Below, piece by piece: positions 8,999 to 17,166 of a stretch of 64,000 nt of DNA (the first letter of the stretch is position 1; every line of letters begins with the position of its first letter). The DNA lies in NCBI GenBank assembly GCA_944323145.1, contig CALURJ010000001.1, forward strand, positions 62,001-126,000, read 5' to 3'. The notes under the pieces are model-generated. The model did no database searches and was not told the origin of the DNA. It was given only the letters and a program-made list of their open reading frames with translations. Source of the stretch: Candidatus Gastranaerophilales bacterium (lineage in GTDB: Bacteria; Cyanobacteriota; Vampirovibrionia; Gastranaerophilales; Gastranaerophilaceae). The translations under genes were made by a program, and so were the position numbers.

Positions 8999-10132
8999 TT
9001 AAGCGGCTTGTTTTTGTTGTTGTTCAGGATTTAATTTTATTTCCTTTGCAGTTTGCTCTGTTGGCATTTGTTCAAGTTTTGCAAGGGCTGCAGCAGCTGC
9101 TTCCTGAACATTTTTGTCCTGATCGTTCTTAGCTATAGTGAACAATGTTGTCAAGTCCTGTTTGTATGCAGGCTGTTGAATATAGCTTAATGATTCGATT
9201 GCAGAAGTTCTAACCATCGGGTTCGGGTTGTTCTTTAACTGTTCAACGATTGTAACAGCTCCCGGGAGCTCTGTTAAAGGAACTGTAGAACCTGTTAATT
9301 TGGTAACTTCATCACCGTATAATTTTTCCATTATTGAAGATGTGAACATTGCATAGCTTTTATTTCTTTCAGCTTGTTCCATAGGAGTGATTGTTGTTGC
9401 CAGTTGTTTTTCAGCATCAGAAAGCTGTTCGCCTTTCATTAATTTTTGTCTTGCAGCAATTTGTTCCTGTGTAGGCCCTGCAAGTTTGCTAGAGTCTGCA
9501 TTGATAATATTATTTAATGCATTAACAACTTTTTCATCTAATAATTCAGTTGCCTTTTGCGGTTCATCTTTTACCATATTTGCGATTTCTTCCATTGCAT
9601 TTGCCTGAACTTCAAAATCAGGGTTTGTTAATTTTGCAATGAACGAATTCAAATCAACTTGAGGAGTCATAACAACAGGCTGTTCGATTTCAACTTTCTG
9701 TTGTTCTGCTGTTTTTACTTCCTGAGGAGCTGCCGGCTGGCTTATCATCGGAGCCGGAGCATTAATATTTTGCTGTTGAATTACCGGAGTTGGTGGAACT
9801 ACTTGAGGAGCAATTGTTTGAACTGTCTGTTCTGTAGTTTGTGGTGCAGGCGGAACTACCGGCTGCTGTACAGGCATGTAATATGGTTGAGTTTGTGCCT
9901 GCGGGTATGAATATAACTGGTTTTGCGGGTATGAATAATAAGGCATTGTCGGTTGAGCATACTGTGGTACGTTCATAGCAACCTGACCAACACCAGGAGC
10001 GCTTACTGACGGATTGTGAACATCAATCTTTACTGCATTGTAATTAGGAGCAGGAACCGGTTGCTGGTACATGTAAGCCGGCATCATCTGGGGCTGCATG
10101 TAAGGATTTACTAAATTTGGAGCTTGAATCAT
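8999..10132 (-). CDS. Proline/glutamine/tyrosine-rich protein with C-terminal HEAT-like repeats
   Basis: I do not recognise a named family. Residues 1-160 are low complexity, rich in Pro, Gln, Tyr and Met, with many PQ, QP and YYSYPQ-type stretches. Residues 165-355 form alpha-helical repeats that resemble HEAT/armadillo repeats (for example NPNPMVRTSAIESLSYI and DKNVQEAAAAALAKLEQ). No signal peptide or membrane helix is evident. The architecture suggests a scaffold: a disordered arm plus a helical protein-binding solenoid. It stands alone on its strand, with the operon beginning at the transketolase half diverging from its 5' end. Confidence 0.75.
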   Translation of the reverse strand: MIQAPNLVNPYMQPQMMPAYMYQQPVPAPNYNAVKIDVHNPSVSAPGVGQVAMNVPQYAQPTMPYYSYPQNQLYSYPQAQTQPYYMPVQQPVVPPAPQTTEQTVQTIAPQVVPPTPVIQQQNINAPAPMISQPAAPQEVKTAEQQKVEIEQPVVMTPQVDLNSFIAKLTNPDFEVQANAMEEIANMVKDEPQKATELLDEKVVNALNNIINADSSKLAGPTQEQIAARQKLMKGEQLSDAEKQLATTITPMEQAERNKSYAMFTSSIMEKLYGDEVTKLTGSTVPLTELPGAVTIVEQLKNNPNPMVRTSAIESLSYIQQPAYKQDLTTLFTIAKNDQDKNVQEAAAAALAKLEQMPTEQTAKEIKLNPEQQQKQAA

Positions 10133-10261
10133 TTAATTTCTTCCTTTCATCAAAAATAATTTCTATTTTTATTCTACTGTTTAAATATCCCTCAAGAAAT
10201 AAAATTGCTAAAATTACGTTTTTTTTTAATAAATCTTAACAAAAAACACTTCTCTTTAAAT

Positions 10262-10291
10262 TTTACACTTAATTTTTATTTGTGCTATAAT
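10262..10291 (+). promoter_or_regulatory. Sigma-70-type promoter of the tkt-ftsE-ftsX operon
   Basis: TTTACA at 10262-10267 and TATAAT at 10286-10291 are separated by 18 bp. The predicted transcription start is at about 10298, which rules out the upstream in-frame GTG at 10296 as the start of the next gene. Confidence 0.75.
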
Positions 10292-10325
10292 ATAGGTGTA
10301 TTGTATTAAACGGGATTACATTCTT

Positions 10326-11288
10326 ATGATAATAAACAAAAATGAGAGAAAATCTATTAGATCATGTTTTGGTAAAACTCTTGCAGAGTTAGGTAAGACT
10401 AACCCTAATATTGTTGTTTTAGATGCGGATTTGTCATGCTCTACTCAGACTCAAATATTTGCAAAAGAATTTCCTGACCGATTTTTTAACTGCGGTATTG
10501 CGGAACAGGACATGATTGCAACGGCTGCAGGGCTAGCTTCTGTAGGAAAAATTCCGTTTGCTTCAAGTTTTGCCATGTTTGCAACCGGCAGAACATACGA
10601 TCAGATAAGAAATTCTGTTTGTTATCCCGAATTTAACGTAAAAATTGTCGGTACCCATGGCGGTGTTACTGTCGGAGAGGACGGAGCAAGTCATCAGGCA
10701 TTGGAAGATATTTCTCTAATGCGTGGTATTCCTAACATGTCTGTTATAGTTCCTGCGGATTGCAGGGAATGCGAACAGGTTATAAAATTTGCTTCGGAAA
10801 ATTACGGTCCTATGTATATCAGAATTCCGAGAACCAATGTATGTGATATTTTTGACGAAGATTATTCGTTTGATTTCTGTAGTGCAAAAGTTTTGAGCGA
10901 AGGGGACGATGTAACCGTTATTACCAACGGGGAAACTCTTGCTGAAGTTATTGAAGCACGTGAAAATCTTTTAAAAATGGGGTACTCAATTCAAATCATC
11001 CATGCTCCTGTTGTTAAACCTTTGGACGGTGCGACAATAATTGAACAGGTTAAAAAGACAAAATTTGTCATGACTGTTGAAAATCACTCAATAATCGGTG
11101 GGCTTGGAAGTGCTGTTTGTGAACTTCTTGCGGAATATTATCCGGTGCCTGTTCACAGAATTGGTGTTAATGATACTTTCGGACAGAGCGGAAAGTGGAA
11201 TTTTCTGCTTGATTACTACGGCTTGAGCTCCGATAAGTTGACCATAAGTATTAAACGGTATATTGATAAATACCGTCTTGTAAAATAA
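10326..11288 (+). CDS. Transketolase, C-terminal subunit (split transketolase)
   Basis: This 320-residue protein corresponds to the pyrimidine-binding and C-terminal domains of transketolase. It has the thiamine-activating glutamate in the motif GIAEQDM (about residue 59) and the segment THGGVTVGEDGASHQ (about 110-124). The N-terminal, pyrophosphate-binding half is missing and must be encoded elsewhere. The start is set at ATG 10326 because the promoter -10 box lies too close to the earlier in-frame GTG. It leads an operon with ftsE, ftsX and two more genes, spaced by 16 bp from ftsE. Confidence 0.88.
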   Translation: MIINKNERKSIRSCFGKTLAELGKTNPNIVVLDADLSCSTQTQIFAKEFPDRFFNCGIAEQDMIATAAGLASVGKIPFASSFAMFATGRTYDQIRNSVCYPEFNVKIVGTHGGVTVGEDGASHQALEDISLMRGIPNMSVIVPADCRECEQVIKFASENYGPMYIRIPRTNVCDIFDEDYSFDFCSAKVLSEGDDVTVITNGETLAEVIEARENLLKMGYSIQIIHAPVVKPLDGATIIEQVKKTKFVMTVENHSIIGGLGSAVCELLAEYYPVPVHRIGVNDTFGQSGKWNFLLDYYGLSSDKLTISIKRYIDKYRLVK

Positions 11289-11304
11289 GCAGTAAGGAAA
11301 AATT

Positions 11305-11982
11305 ATGATTCAATTCAGATCAGTTACGAAAAAATACAAAAATGACCATTATGCTCTGAGAAATATTAATCTTGATATTATGTCAGGAGAATTTGTATTT
11401 ATCGTCGGCGCCTCAGGTGCCGGAAAATCTACTTTGATGAAACTTCTTTATAATGAAGAACGCCCGTCAAGCGGTACGGTTACTATAGGCGGAATTAATG
11501 TTGCAAACCTGCCGAGCGATAAAGTGCCGAATTTAAGAAGGTGTATGGGAATTGTTTTTCAGGATTATAAACTACTTCAAAATCAGAGTGTTTATGATAA
11601 TGTGGCTTATGTTATTAGAACTCTTGGAATAAGCACAAAAGAGATTAATGCACGTGTTTCCGGAGCTTTAAAAATTGTAGGTTTATATAATAAGATGAAT
11701 GCCTACCCGTCTGAATTATCCGGCGGAGAACAGCAAAGGGTTGGGATTGCACGTGCAATAGTTAACGGCCCGCCGCTATTGATTGCGGATGAACCGACAG
11801 GAAACTTGGATCCGAAAAACTCTATGGAAATTATGCAGATTTTAGATCAGATTAACCAGAGAGGGATTACGGTAATAGTATCAACACATGACAACGCTAT
11901 GGTTGATTACTTCAGAAAAAGAGTTATTACTTTGGATAAAGGTGAAATAGTAAGGGATATACAAGCAGGTACGTATGAATAG
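11305..11982 (+). CDS. ftsE: Cell division ATP-binding protein FtsE
   Basis: FtsE is the ATPase of the FtsEX complex that controls septal peptidoglycan hydrolases. In 225 residues it has Walker A GASGAGKST (35-43), a Q-loop at about 86, the ABC signature LSGGEQ (138-143), Walker B LLIADEP (158-164) and a switch His in STHDN near 194. An 8-bp overlap couples it to ftsX. Other small ABC ATPases (LolD type) look similar, but the adjoining ftsX settles the assignment. Confidence 0.93.
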   Translation: MIQFRSVTKKYKNDHYALRNINLDIMSGEFVFIVGASGAGKSTLMKLLYNEERPSSGTVTIGGINVANLPSDKVPNLRRCMGIVFQDYKLLQNQSVYDNVAYVIRTLGISTKEINARVSGALKIVGLYNKMNAYPSELSGGEQQRVGIARAIVNGPPLLIADEPTGNLDPKNSMEIMQILDQINQRGITVIVSTHDNAMVDYFRKRVITLDKGEIVRDIQAGTYE

Positions 11983-12883
11983 TTCAAAGACAAGGATAAA
12001 AAAACAGGTAAAAAAACACATTCCGAAAGACTGGCTGTGTGAACTGAGAATTTTATACAGACTTACAAAACAGACGGTGCATGACATTACAAGGACAGGG
12101 ATTGTTAATCTTGTCATCATTACTACGATGGCTGCTATCCTGACTATTTTCGGATCATTCTTCAGATCTGCACTTTCTATTTCTTCATTTGCTCATGAAC
12201 TCGGAAATGTCCTTGAAATTTCTGTTTACCTGAAAGAAAATGCCGATGCTAATGTTGTTAAAAACAGGGTAAAAGAATTTGAGCATGTTGAAAATGTTAC
12301 TATTATTCCAAAGTCGTCTTCTTGGGCAAATTTAAAACGTGAAATGGACTTGCCGGATATTGAGAATCCCCTGCCGGACACTTTACATGTGAAAGTTGAC
12401 AAGCCTGAAAACATTGAACAGGTATTTAAAAATGTAAAACAATTAACATCTGTTGAAGATATGAGCTATGCACAGGATTTGGCTAAGAAAATTGAAGCGT
12501 TAAATCGAATTGTTAATATGATTACGGTATTTGTTGTAATAATTATGGGAATTTTGACTATTACGATTATAAACAATACTATTCAGCTTGTAATCCAGTC
12601 AAGAAAAGAAGAAATTGAGATTATGCGTTTGATGGGAGTTTCAAACTGGTATATAAGATTTCCTCTTATAATGCAGGGCGCATTTTATGGATTTTCAGGT
12701 GCTGTAATTGCTTTACTGCCGTTAAATTTTGTTCAAAACGGCTTAAATCATATGCACCAATTCTTTATGGTTCCGACACCATTGTACGCGCAAACATTCG
12801 TTGTAACAGTCATGTTTGCTATGGCGATTCTCTTTGGCGCAGGCGGAAGTTTCCTGTGTATTAAAAAACATTTACAGGTATAG
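11975..12883 (+). CDS. ftsX: Cell division protein FtsX
   Basis: FtsX is the membrane partner of FtsE. The 302-residue protein has the expected layout: a cytoplasmic N-terminus, TM1 at about 45-70, an extracytoplasmic domain at about 75-175, then three membrane segments (about 180-210, 225-250, 265-295). The segment IEIMRLMGVSNWYIRFPL before TM3 is typical. It overlaps ftsE by 8 bp and is followed after 3 bp by a pseudo-receiver gene. Confidence 0.92.
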   Translation: MNSSKTRIKKQVKKHIPKDWLCELRILYRLTKQTVHDITRTGIVNLVIITTMAAILTIFGSFFRSALSISSFAHELGNVLEISVYLKENADANVVKNRVKEFEHVENVTIIPKSSSWANLKREMDLPDIENPLPDTLHVKVDKPENIEQVFKNVKQLTSVEDMSYAQDLAKKIEALNRIVNMITVFVVIIMGILTITIINNTIQLVIQSRKEEIEIMRLMGVSNWYIRFPLIMQGAFYGFSGAVIALLPLNFVQNGLNHMHQFFMVPTPLYAQTFVVTVMFAMAILFGAGGSFLCIKKHLQV

Positions 12884-12886
12884 TTA

Positions 12887-14116
12887 ATGAGCGATAAAAA
12901 TAATATACTTTTAATATCTGAGAATGAAAATTTTTCAAAGGTTTTGGCTGCTAAACTTATATTCTTAAGACAAAATGACAATATTGTTTTATCCGATTAT
13001 AACGATGCTATGAACTCTGTTGAATTATATGCTCCGGATATTGTACTTGTTTATGGAAAAGCTGATGATGAAATTTATAATTTAATAAGCTGCTTAAGAA
13101 AAAATAAATCGTTATGTATAATTTTAATTACTGATGCTTATGATCCTGAGTTTATTTTGTCGGCTTATGACTGCGGGGCAGATGATTTTATTATGTCATC
13201 AGCGGATAGTTTTGAATTTGTTTTAAGGATTGTTCATAACGTTAAGCATAACTCGACAAAGCTTTTATACTTAAGGAGTTTAAAAGTACTGGAACAGCTT
13301 GGGGCTGTGGATGAAAATACTGGAATATATAACTATCAACACGCAAAACAGATTATTGAAAATTATATAGATGACAATTTGCTTGATACAGGCTGTTTTC
13401 TGGCTTTATCTTCAACTCAGGAAAGCAAGACGAAATTTGATATTGAAAAACTTGCGATTGTCGTAAAAAATTCGATAAGGGTTGACGATACCGTAACTTT
13501 CGGGAAAGGTGCAAAACTATATATTCTGCTTCCAAAAGCTGATTTAAACCAGGCTCTTGTAGTGTTTAATAAAATAAAAGAAAGTTGTTCGGGAGATTTT
13601 GGAATTTGTGCCGGTATTACATCAATTGCGCATAAGAATTTTGAAGAGTTTGAACATGAAGCACTGAATAGCCTTTCAAATGCTGTTGCAACTAATATGG
13701 ATTATTCTTTTGCGCAGGATAATCAAGAAACTCTTGATGATTGGCTTGATGACGGTGAAGTTAGCAGAAAAGGGTATAAATTTTTCAGACAGATGTTTAA
13801 TAAAAAATTGGAAAAAGTTATAACACCAGTATTTTACAGGCTCCAAAAAACTTATGAAGAAAAACTTTTTGATACTGAAATTGATCAGTACACAGATGAA
13901 GAACAATGTGTTTTTAAATTAAAGAATAAAAAGCAGGAGAGTACTTTAAAGATTGTATATCCAGGTTTTACAAAAATTATTGTTTATATTACCCATGAGG
14001 GGTTAGATAGTCCTGAAAACAAAGATATTCAAATCCCGCTAACAAAAATTACTCAAAAAGAACTTGTTAAAATTGTAGAGGATTTTATAAAAGAATTTAA
14101 AAGAGCTTCAGTATAG
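12887..14116 (+). CDS. Degenerate receiver plus degenerate GGDEF-like regulatory protein
   Basis: Residues 1-125 have the fold pattern of a response-regulator receiver, but the phosphoryl site is lost. The acidic pair is SE (11-12), the acceptor Asp position is Tyr56 in DIVLVYG, and the conserved Lys near 105 is Ser; only Thr82 is kept. Residues 138-270 resemble a diguanylate cyclase domain (DENTGIYNY at its start), but the GG(D/E)EF signature is replaced by GKGAK (206-210). Residues 290-409 form an unassigned alpha/beta domain. It begins 3 bp after ftsX, so it may be a phosphorylation-independent regulator or scaffold linked to FtsEX. Confidence 0.72.
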   Translation: MSDKNNILLISENENFSKVLAAKLIFLRQNDNIVLSDYNDAMNSVELYAPDIVLVYGKADDEIYNLISCLRKNKSLCIILITDAYDPEFILSAYDCGADDFIMSSADSFEFVLRIVHNVKHNSTKLLYLRSLKVLEQLGAVDENTGIYNYQHAKQIIENYIDDNLLDTGCFLALSSTQESKTKFDIEKLAIVVKNSIRVDDTVTFGKGAKLYILLPKADLNQALVVFNKIKESCSGDFGICAGITSIAHKNFEEFEHEALNSLSNAVATNMDYSFAQDNQETLDDWLDDGEVSRKGYKFFRQMFNKKLEKVITPVFYRLQKTYEEKLFDTEIDQYTDEEQCVFKLKNKKQESTLKIVYPGFTKIIVYITHEGLDSPENKDIQIPLTKITQKELVKIVEDFIKEFKRASV

Positions 14117-14130
14117 TAAAAAGGAGAGTT

Positions 14131-14676
14131 ATGAATACACTATCAGCAGAAAACAGTTTAGTATTAATTATTGATATTCAGGAAAAATTAGTAGCAGCTT
14201 TAAATAAAGACGTTGTGGTTTCAAATGCAGTAAAGGTCGCATCTGCGGCAAAATTGCTTGGTATTCCTGTTCTTTTGACCGAACAATATCCTAAAGGTTT
14301 AGGTAATACTGTCCAGGCGTTAAGAGATTTATTGCCGGAAGGAAGTACTACTGTTGAAAAAACATATTTTAACGCGCTGCTTGAGGACGGCATGTTGGAA
14401 AAGATTAAATCTTACGGGAAAAAACAGATTGTAATTTTCGGCATAGAGACTCATATATGTGTTTATCAAACAGCTTCTGCTCTTATAGAAGAAGGTTTTG
14501 ATGTTTATGTAATAAAAGATGCATGTGCAAGCCGCAATAAGTATGAATTTAAGCAGGGAGTAGATGCTATGGCCGCAAACGGTGTAAAAATTTCCTGTGT
14601 TGAAATTGCATTATTTGATTGGCTAAAAGGTGCTAAAAATCCTAAATTCAAAGAGGTTCAGGCTTTGATTAAGTAA
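14131..14676 (+). CDS. Isochorismatase-like cysteine hydrolase
   Basis: This 181-residue single-domain hydrolase of the isochorismatase superfamily has the apparent catalytic Asp in LIIDIQ (residue 14), the Lys in VEKTYF (near 73) and the Cys in ETHICVYQ (near 110). Members hydrolyse isochorismate, nicotinamide or other amides; this one most resembles the YcaC-type group of unknown substrate. It is the last gene of the ftsEX operon, 14 bp after the pseudo-receiver gene, with an AAGGAG ribosome site. Confidence 0.83.
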   Translation: MNTLSAENSLVLIIDIQEKLVAALNKDVVVSNAVKVASAAKLLGIPVLLTEQYPKGLGNTVQALRDLLPEGSTTVEKTYFNALLEDGMLEKIKSYGKKQIVIFGIETHICVYQTASALIEEGFDVYVIKDACASRNKYEFKQGVDAMAANGVKISCVEIALFDWLKGAKNPKFKEVQALIK

Positions 14677-14680
14677 TATG

Positions 14681-14709
14681 TTGAAAACCGATAAAAAATA
14701 TGTTAAAAT
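14681..14709 (+). promoter_or_regulatory. Promoter of prepilin gene 1
   Basis: TTGAAA at 14681-14686 and TAAAAT at 14704-14709 are separated by 17 bp, 32 bp before the prepilin ATG. The same TTGAA-17-TATAAT layout precedes all three prepilin genes in the window. Confidence 0.75.
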
Positions 14710-14740
14710 ATTAAATAATTTGAGAAAGGAGCAGAAGTTT

Positions 14741-15417
14741 ATGAGAAAATTAACATTTGGATTTTCGGGGGGGGGGCAACTCTAAGCCTTTATCAAGCTT
14801 TTACATTAGCAGAGGTTTTGATTACTATTGGTGTTATCGGTGTTGTTGCTGCTTTGACTATTCCTACTATTATGTACAAGCATCAAAAATCAGTGTCAGA
14901 AACAGCTGTTAAAAAATTTTACACAAATATTAATCAAGCTGTTTTGATGGCAGAAACTCAAAAAGGCGAAGAACGTATCACATGGTCTGTTACGGGGACT
15001 GATTTGTATGATAACTATTTAAAAGATTATTTAAAAGTTTTATCTTCTGATTACAATACAGGGGGTTCAAGCCCGCAGGTTATGTTATATTTTTCTGACG
15101 GTACTCTTGCTTTAATCAAAAGCAGAGATATTACTTTTTGTGTTAATCAAAAAAGTTATGAAAGATACAAAGAGCTTAAATATCAAACCGGCAATTGTAT
15201 GATGTTTGGTTTTTATCCTTCAGGCGGATTTAATGAAGATTGTCTAGAAGATAATTATTATCGAAAAGGTGTTGTTCCGTATTTAAACGGCACGTCAAGT
15301 TATTGTTCGGATATTGAAAACCATGATTTTGCAGCAATGTGCTAGCATAGGCAGTATGCAAAAGTGTTAGAACAAAATGGCTGGCGTTATCCAAAAGAAT
15401 GCAATGTAAAATTTTAA
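14741..15417 (+). pseudogene. Type IV prepilin/pseudopilin-like gene 1, out of frame through a G10 tract and with an internal TAG
   Basis: An ATG with AAAGGAG upstream starts a prepilin leader that runs into ten G and stops at TAA 14783-14785. In the next frame the same locus reads ATLSLYQA, then FTLAEVLIT and the hydrophobic pilin helix, and stays open to TAG 15343-15345. Eleven or eight G would join the two into one protein with a 20-residue leader and cleavage before FTLAEV (Phe+1, Glu+5). After the TAG the same frame continues 23 codons to TAA 15415-15417 with a tail containing EQNGWRYPKE, like the C-terminal tails of the sister pilins (MDGWQIKNDYPW). It may be phase-off, decayed, or both. 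Confidence 0.75.
14767..14776 (+). repeat. Homopolymer G10 in prepilin gene 1
   Basis: Ten consecutive G at codons 9-12 of the leader in otherwise AT-rich sequence. The observed length puts the downstream pilin out of frame; N = 8 or 11 restores it. Confidence 0.95.
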
Positions 15418-15429
15418 ATTTCTCAATAA

Positions 15430-15458
15430 TTGAAAATTTTCTCAATATACGTTATAAT
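15430..15458 (+). promoter_or_regulatory. Promoter of prepilin gene 2
   Basis: TTGAAA at 15430-15435 and a consensus TATAAT at 15453-15458 are separated by 17 bp, 32 bp before the ATG. Confidence 0.82.
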
Positions 15459-15490
15459 TGTATTGAAGAGATTTTGAAGAGGAACTTGTT

Positions 15491-16204
15491 ATGAAAAAAT
15501 TCGGATTTACTTTGGCGGAAGGTGCTACGCACGTAGCCGGGCAGAATAAGCACAGTCGGGCAGGATTTACTTTGGCGGAAGTTTTGGTAACACTCGGTAT
15601 TATAGGTGTTGTAGCCGCTGTTACTATGCCTACACTTGTTTCAAATCACCAAAGAAAAGTTTATGTTACTCAGTTACAAAAAGTTTATACTGAATTAAGT
15701 CAGGCAGCTAAAAGGGCAATTACTGATAATAATGCAATTTCCCTTGATGAAACAAAATATAATCAACATAATGCAAATGGAGCAAAAAACTTTTTGCATG
15801 ATTATTTTAATGTAGTCCAGGATTGTGGAACAGATTTGACTCCGTGTTTTGGCGATAGCTATACAACATTGGAAGGTGCTGATATGACTTTGCAGACGCC
15901 TTTGAGCGCAGTTTCACTTGCAAGTGGTGCGTCTATTTCTGTTTATTATAATGGCCTATCTTATGAGAGAGATTGGCATGGTAATTTAGAGATGCAGGTT
16001 GATATAAATGGTGCACAAGGACCTAATGTTCTAGGCCGTGATTTATTTTATATGGGGTTGTACAGTGACGGTAAAGTGGCAGAAACTTATACCGGAAGAG
16101 ATTACGATTATGCAAAAGAGACATGTGCAAGTAATGAGATTGGCGGCTACGGTGTAGGCTGCTTAACTGTCATTATGGAAGACGGATGGACAATGGACTA
16201 TTAG
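15491..16204 (+). CDS. Type IV prepilin/pseudopilin-like protein 2 with duplicated leader
   Basis: This 237-residue protein is processed by prepilin peptidase in this family and exported to a pilus or type II-like pseudopilus. It has two successive processing-site-like segments, GFTLAEG at 5-11 and GFTLAEV at 25-31; only the second is followed by the hydrophobic assembly helix (VLVTLGIIGVVAAVTMPTLV). Cleavage at the second site would remove a 25-residue leader. The body has two pairs of spaced cysteines and ends with the clade-typical EDGWTMDY. Unlike its two sister genes it has no G tract and is intact. It ends tail to tail with ribF with a 4-bp overlap. Confidence 0.85.
   Translation: MKKFGFTLAEGATHVAGQNKHSRAGFTLAEVLVTLGIIGVVAAVTMPTLVSNHQRKVYVTQLQKVYTELSQAAKRAITDNNAISLDETKYNQHNANGAKNFLHDYFNVVQDCGTDLTPCFGDSYTTLEGADMTLQTPLSAVSLASGASISVYYNGLSYERDWHGNLEMQVDINGAQGPNVLGRDLFYMGLYSDGKVAETYTGRDYDYAKETCASNEIGGYGVGCLTVIMEDGWTMDY
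15503..15581 (+). repeat. 60-bp-period tandem duplication in the prepilin 2 leader
   Basis: A 19-bp sequence (start of the FTLAE box, GGATTTACTTTGGCGGAAG) occurs at 15503-15521 and again at 15563-15581. The 41 bp between them are clearly more GC-rich than the surroundings and contain a short perfect inverted repeat, GCTACG-CA-CGTAGC, coding the peptide GATHVA. Confidence 0.9.
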
Positions 16205-17079
16205 ATCTGTTTGATATCTTTATTAATTTGAGTTTTGAGCGCGTCGAGGGAAGGAAATTTTTTCTCGGCGCGTATCATTTTATTAAACTCTACTGTCAGA
16301 TTTTGTCCGTATATATCTTTATTAAAATCTAATATATATACTTCTAAAAGCACTCCTTTTCCGTTTACCGTAGGCCTTGTTCCGAAATTAGCTATCCCCT
16401 GCCCGTAAGTAGTTTCAACAGAATAAACTCCGTGCGGCAATTCTATAAGTTCATCGGGGTAAATTAAATTTGCGGTTCTGAAACCTATAGTTCTGCCTAT
16501 TTGATTTCCTGATATAACAATTCCGGAGGTTGAAAATTTGTATCCCAGCATAGAGTTTGCTTTTTCAATCTTTCCTTCGGAAAGGTATTTTCTTATTGCA
16601 GAACTGCTTATTATTTCGTTTCCGTTTTTTTGAGGCGGAAGCTCAAAGTACTCATATCCGAATTTTTTTGAATTATTCCTTAAAAATTCTGCATTCCCGC
16701 TTTTTTTGTAACCGAAATTATGATTCCATCCTGTAGAGATAGCCCGGGGGGTAAAATATTTGATTAATACATTTTTTAAATATTCCTCTGCTGTCAATCC
16801 TGATATACTTTCAAAATCAAGCTCGTACAAAAAATCAACCCCGAGTTCTTTAATTTTATGTTCTCTTTCTGCTCTTGTAAGTATATATTTTGGACACCTG
16901 TCGTAAAAAAAACAGCAGGGATGATCTGTAAATGTTATTACTGCGGATTTACAATTGTTTTGTCGGGCGTAATTCACTGAATTTTGTATAACTGCTTTGT
17001 GCCCGAGATGCACTCCGTCAAAATATCCGAGTGCTATTGATAAGTCAGGATTTTTGGTGAGTTCAGTAAATATTTGCAT
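16201..17079 (-). CDS. ribF: Bifunctional riboflavin kinase / FAD synthetase
   Basis: RibF converts riboflavin to FMN and FMN to FAD. The 292-residue protein has the nucleotidyltransferase motif GYFDGVHLGH (18-27), the ISSSAIR segment (near 155-161) and, in the C-terminal flavokinase domain, GRTIGFRTANL (near 195-205). Length is typical. It is transcribed alone toward the prepilin 2 gene with overlapping stops and no terminator between them, so some antisense read-through is possible. Confidence 0.94.
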   Translation of the reverse strand: MQIFTELTKNPDLSIALGYFDGVHLGHKAVIQNSVNYARQNNCKSAVITFTDHPCCFFYDRCPKYILTRAEREHKIKELGVDFLYELDFESISGLTAEEYLKNVLIKYFTPRAISTGWNHNFGYKKSGNAEFLRNNSKKFGYEYFELPPQKNGNEIISSSAIRKYLSEGKIEKANSMLGYKFSTSGIVISGNQIGRTIGFRTANLIYPDELIELPHGVYSVETTYGQGIANFGTRPTVNGKGVLLEVYILDFNKDIYGQNLTVEFNKMIRAEKKFPSLDALKTQINKDIKQI

Positions 17080-17166
17080 AAATTAATTATATTACAAATT
17101 TACATAGTGTTACATATTAGCAAAAAAAATTTTTTGTGATGTTTATCTACTCAAAAAGGAGATGTG

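Noticed and set aside
10296-10325. GTG start for the transketolase subunit
   Set aside because: The TATAAT box at 10286-10291 puts the transcription start at about 10298, after that codon.
14818-15345. Prepilin 1 as an independent gene starting at TTG 14818
   Set aside because: That start lies inside the pilin box and would lack the leader and cleavage site; the promoter and AAAGGAG point to ATG 14741 instead.
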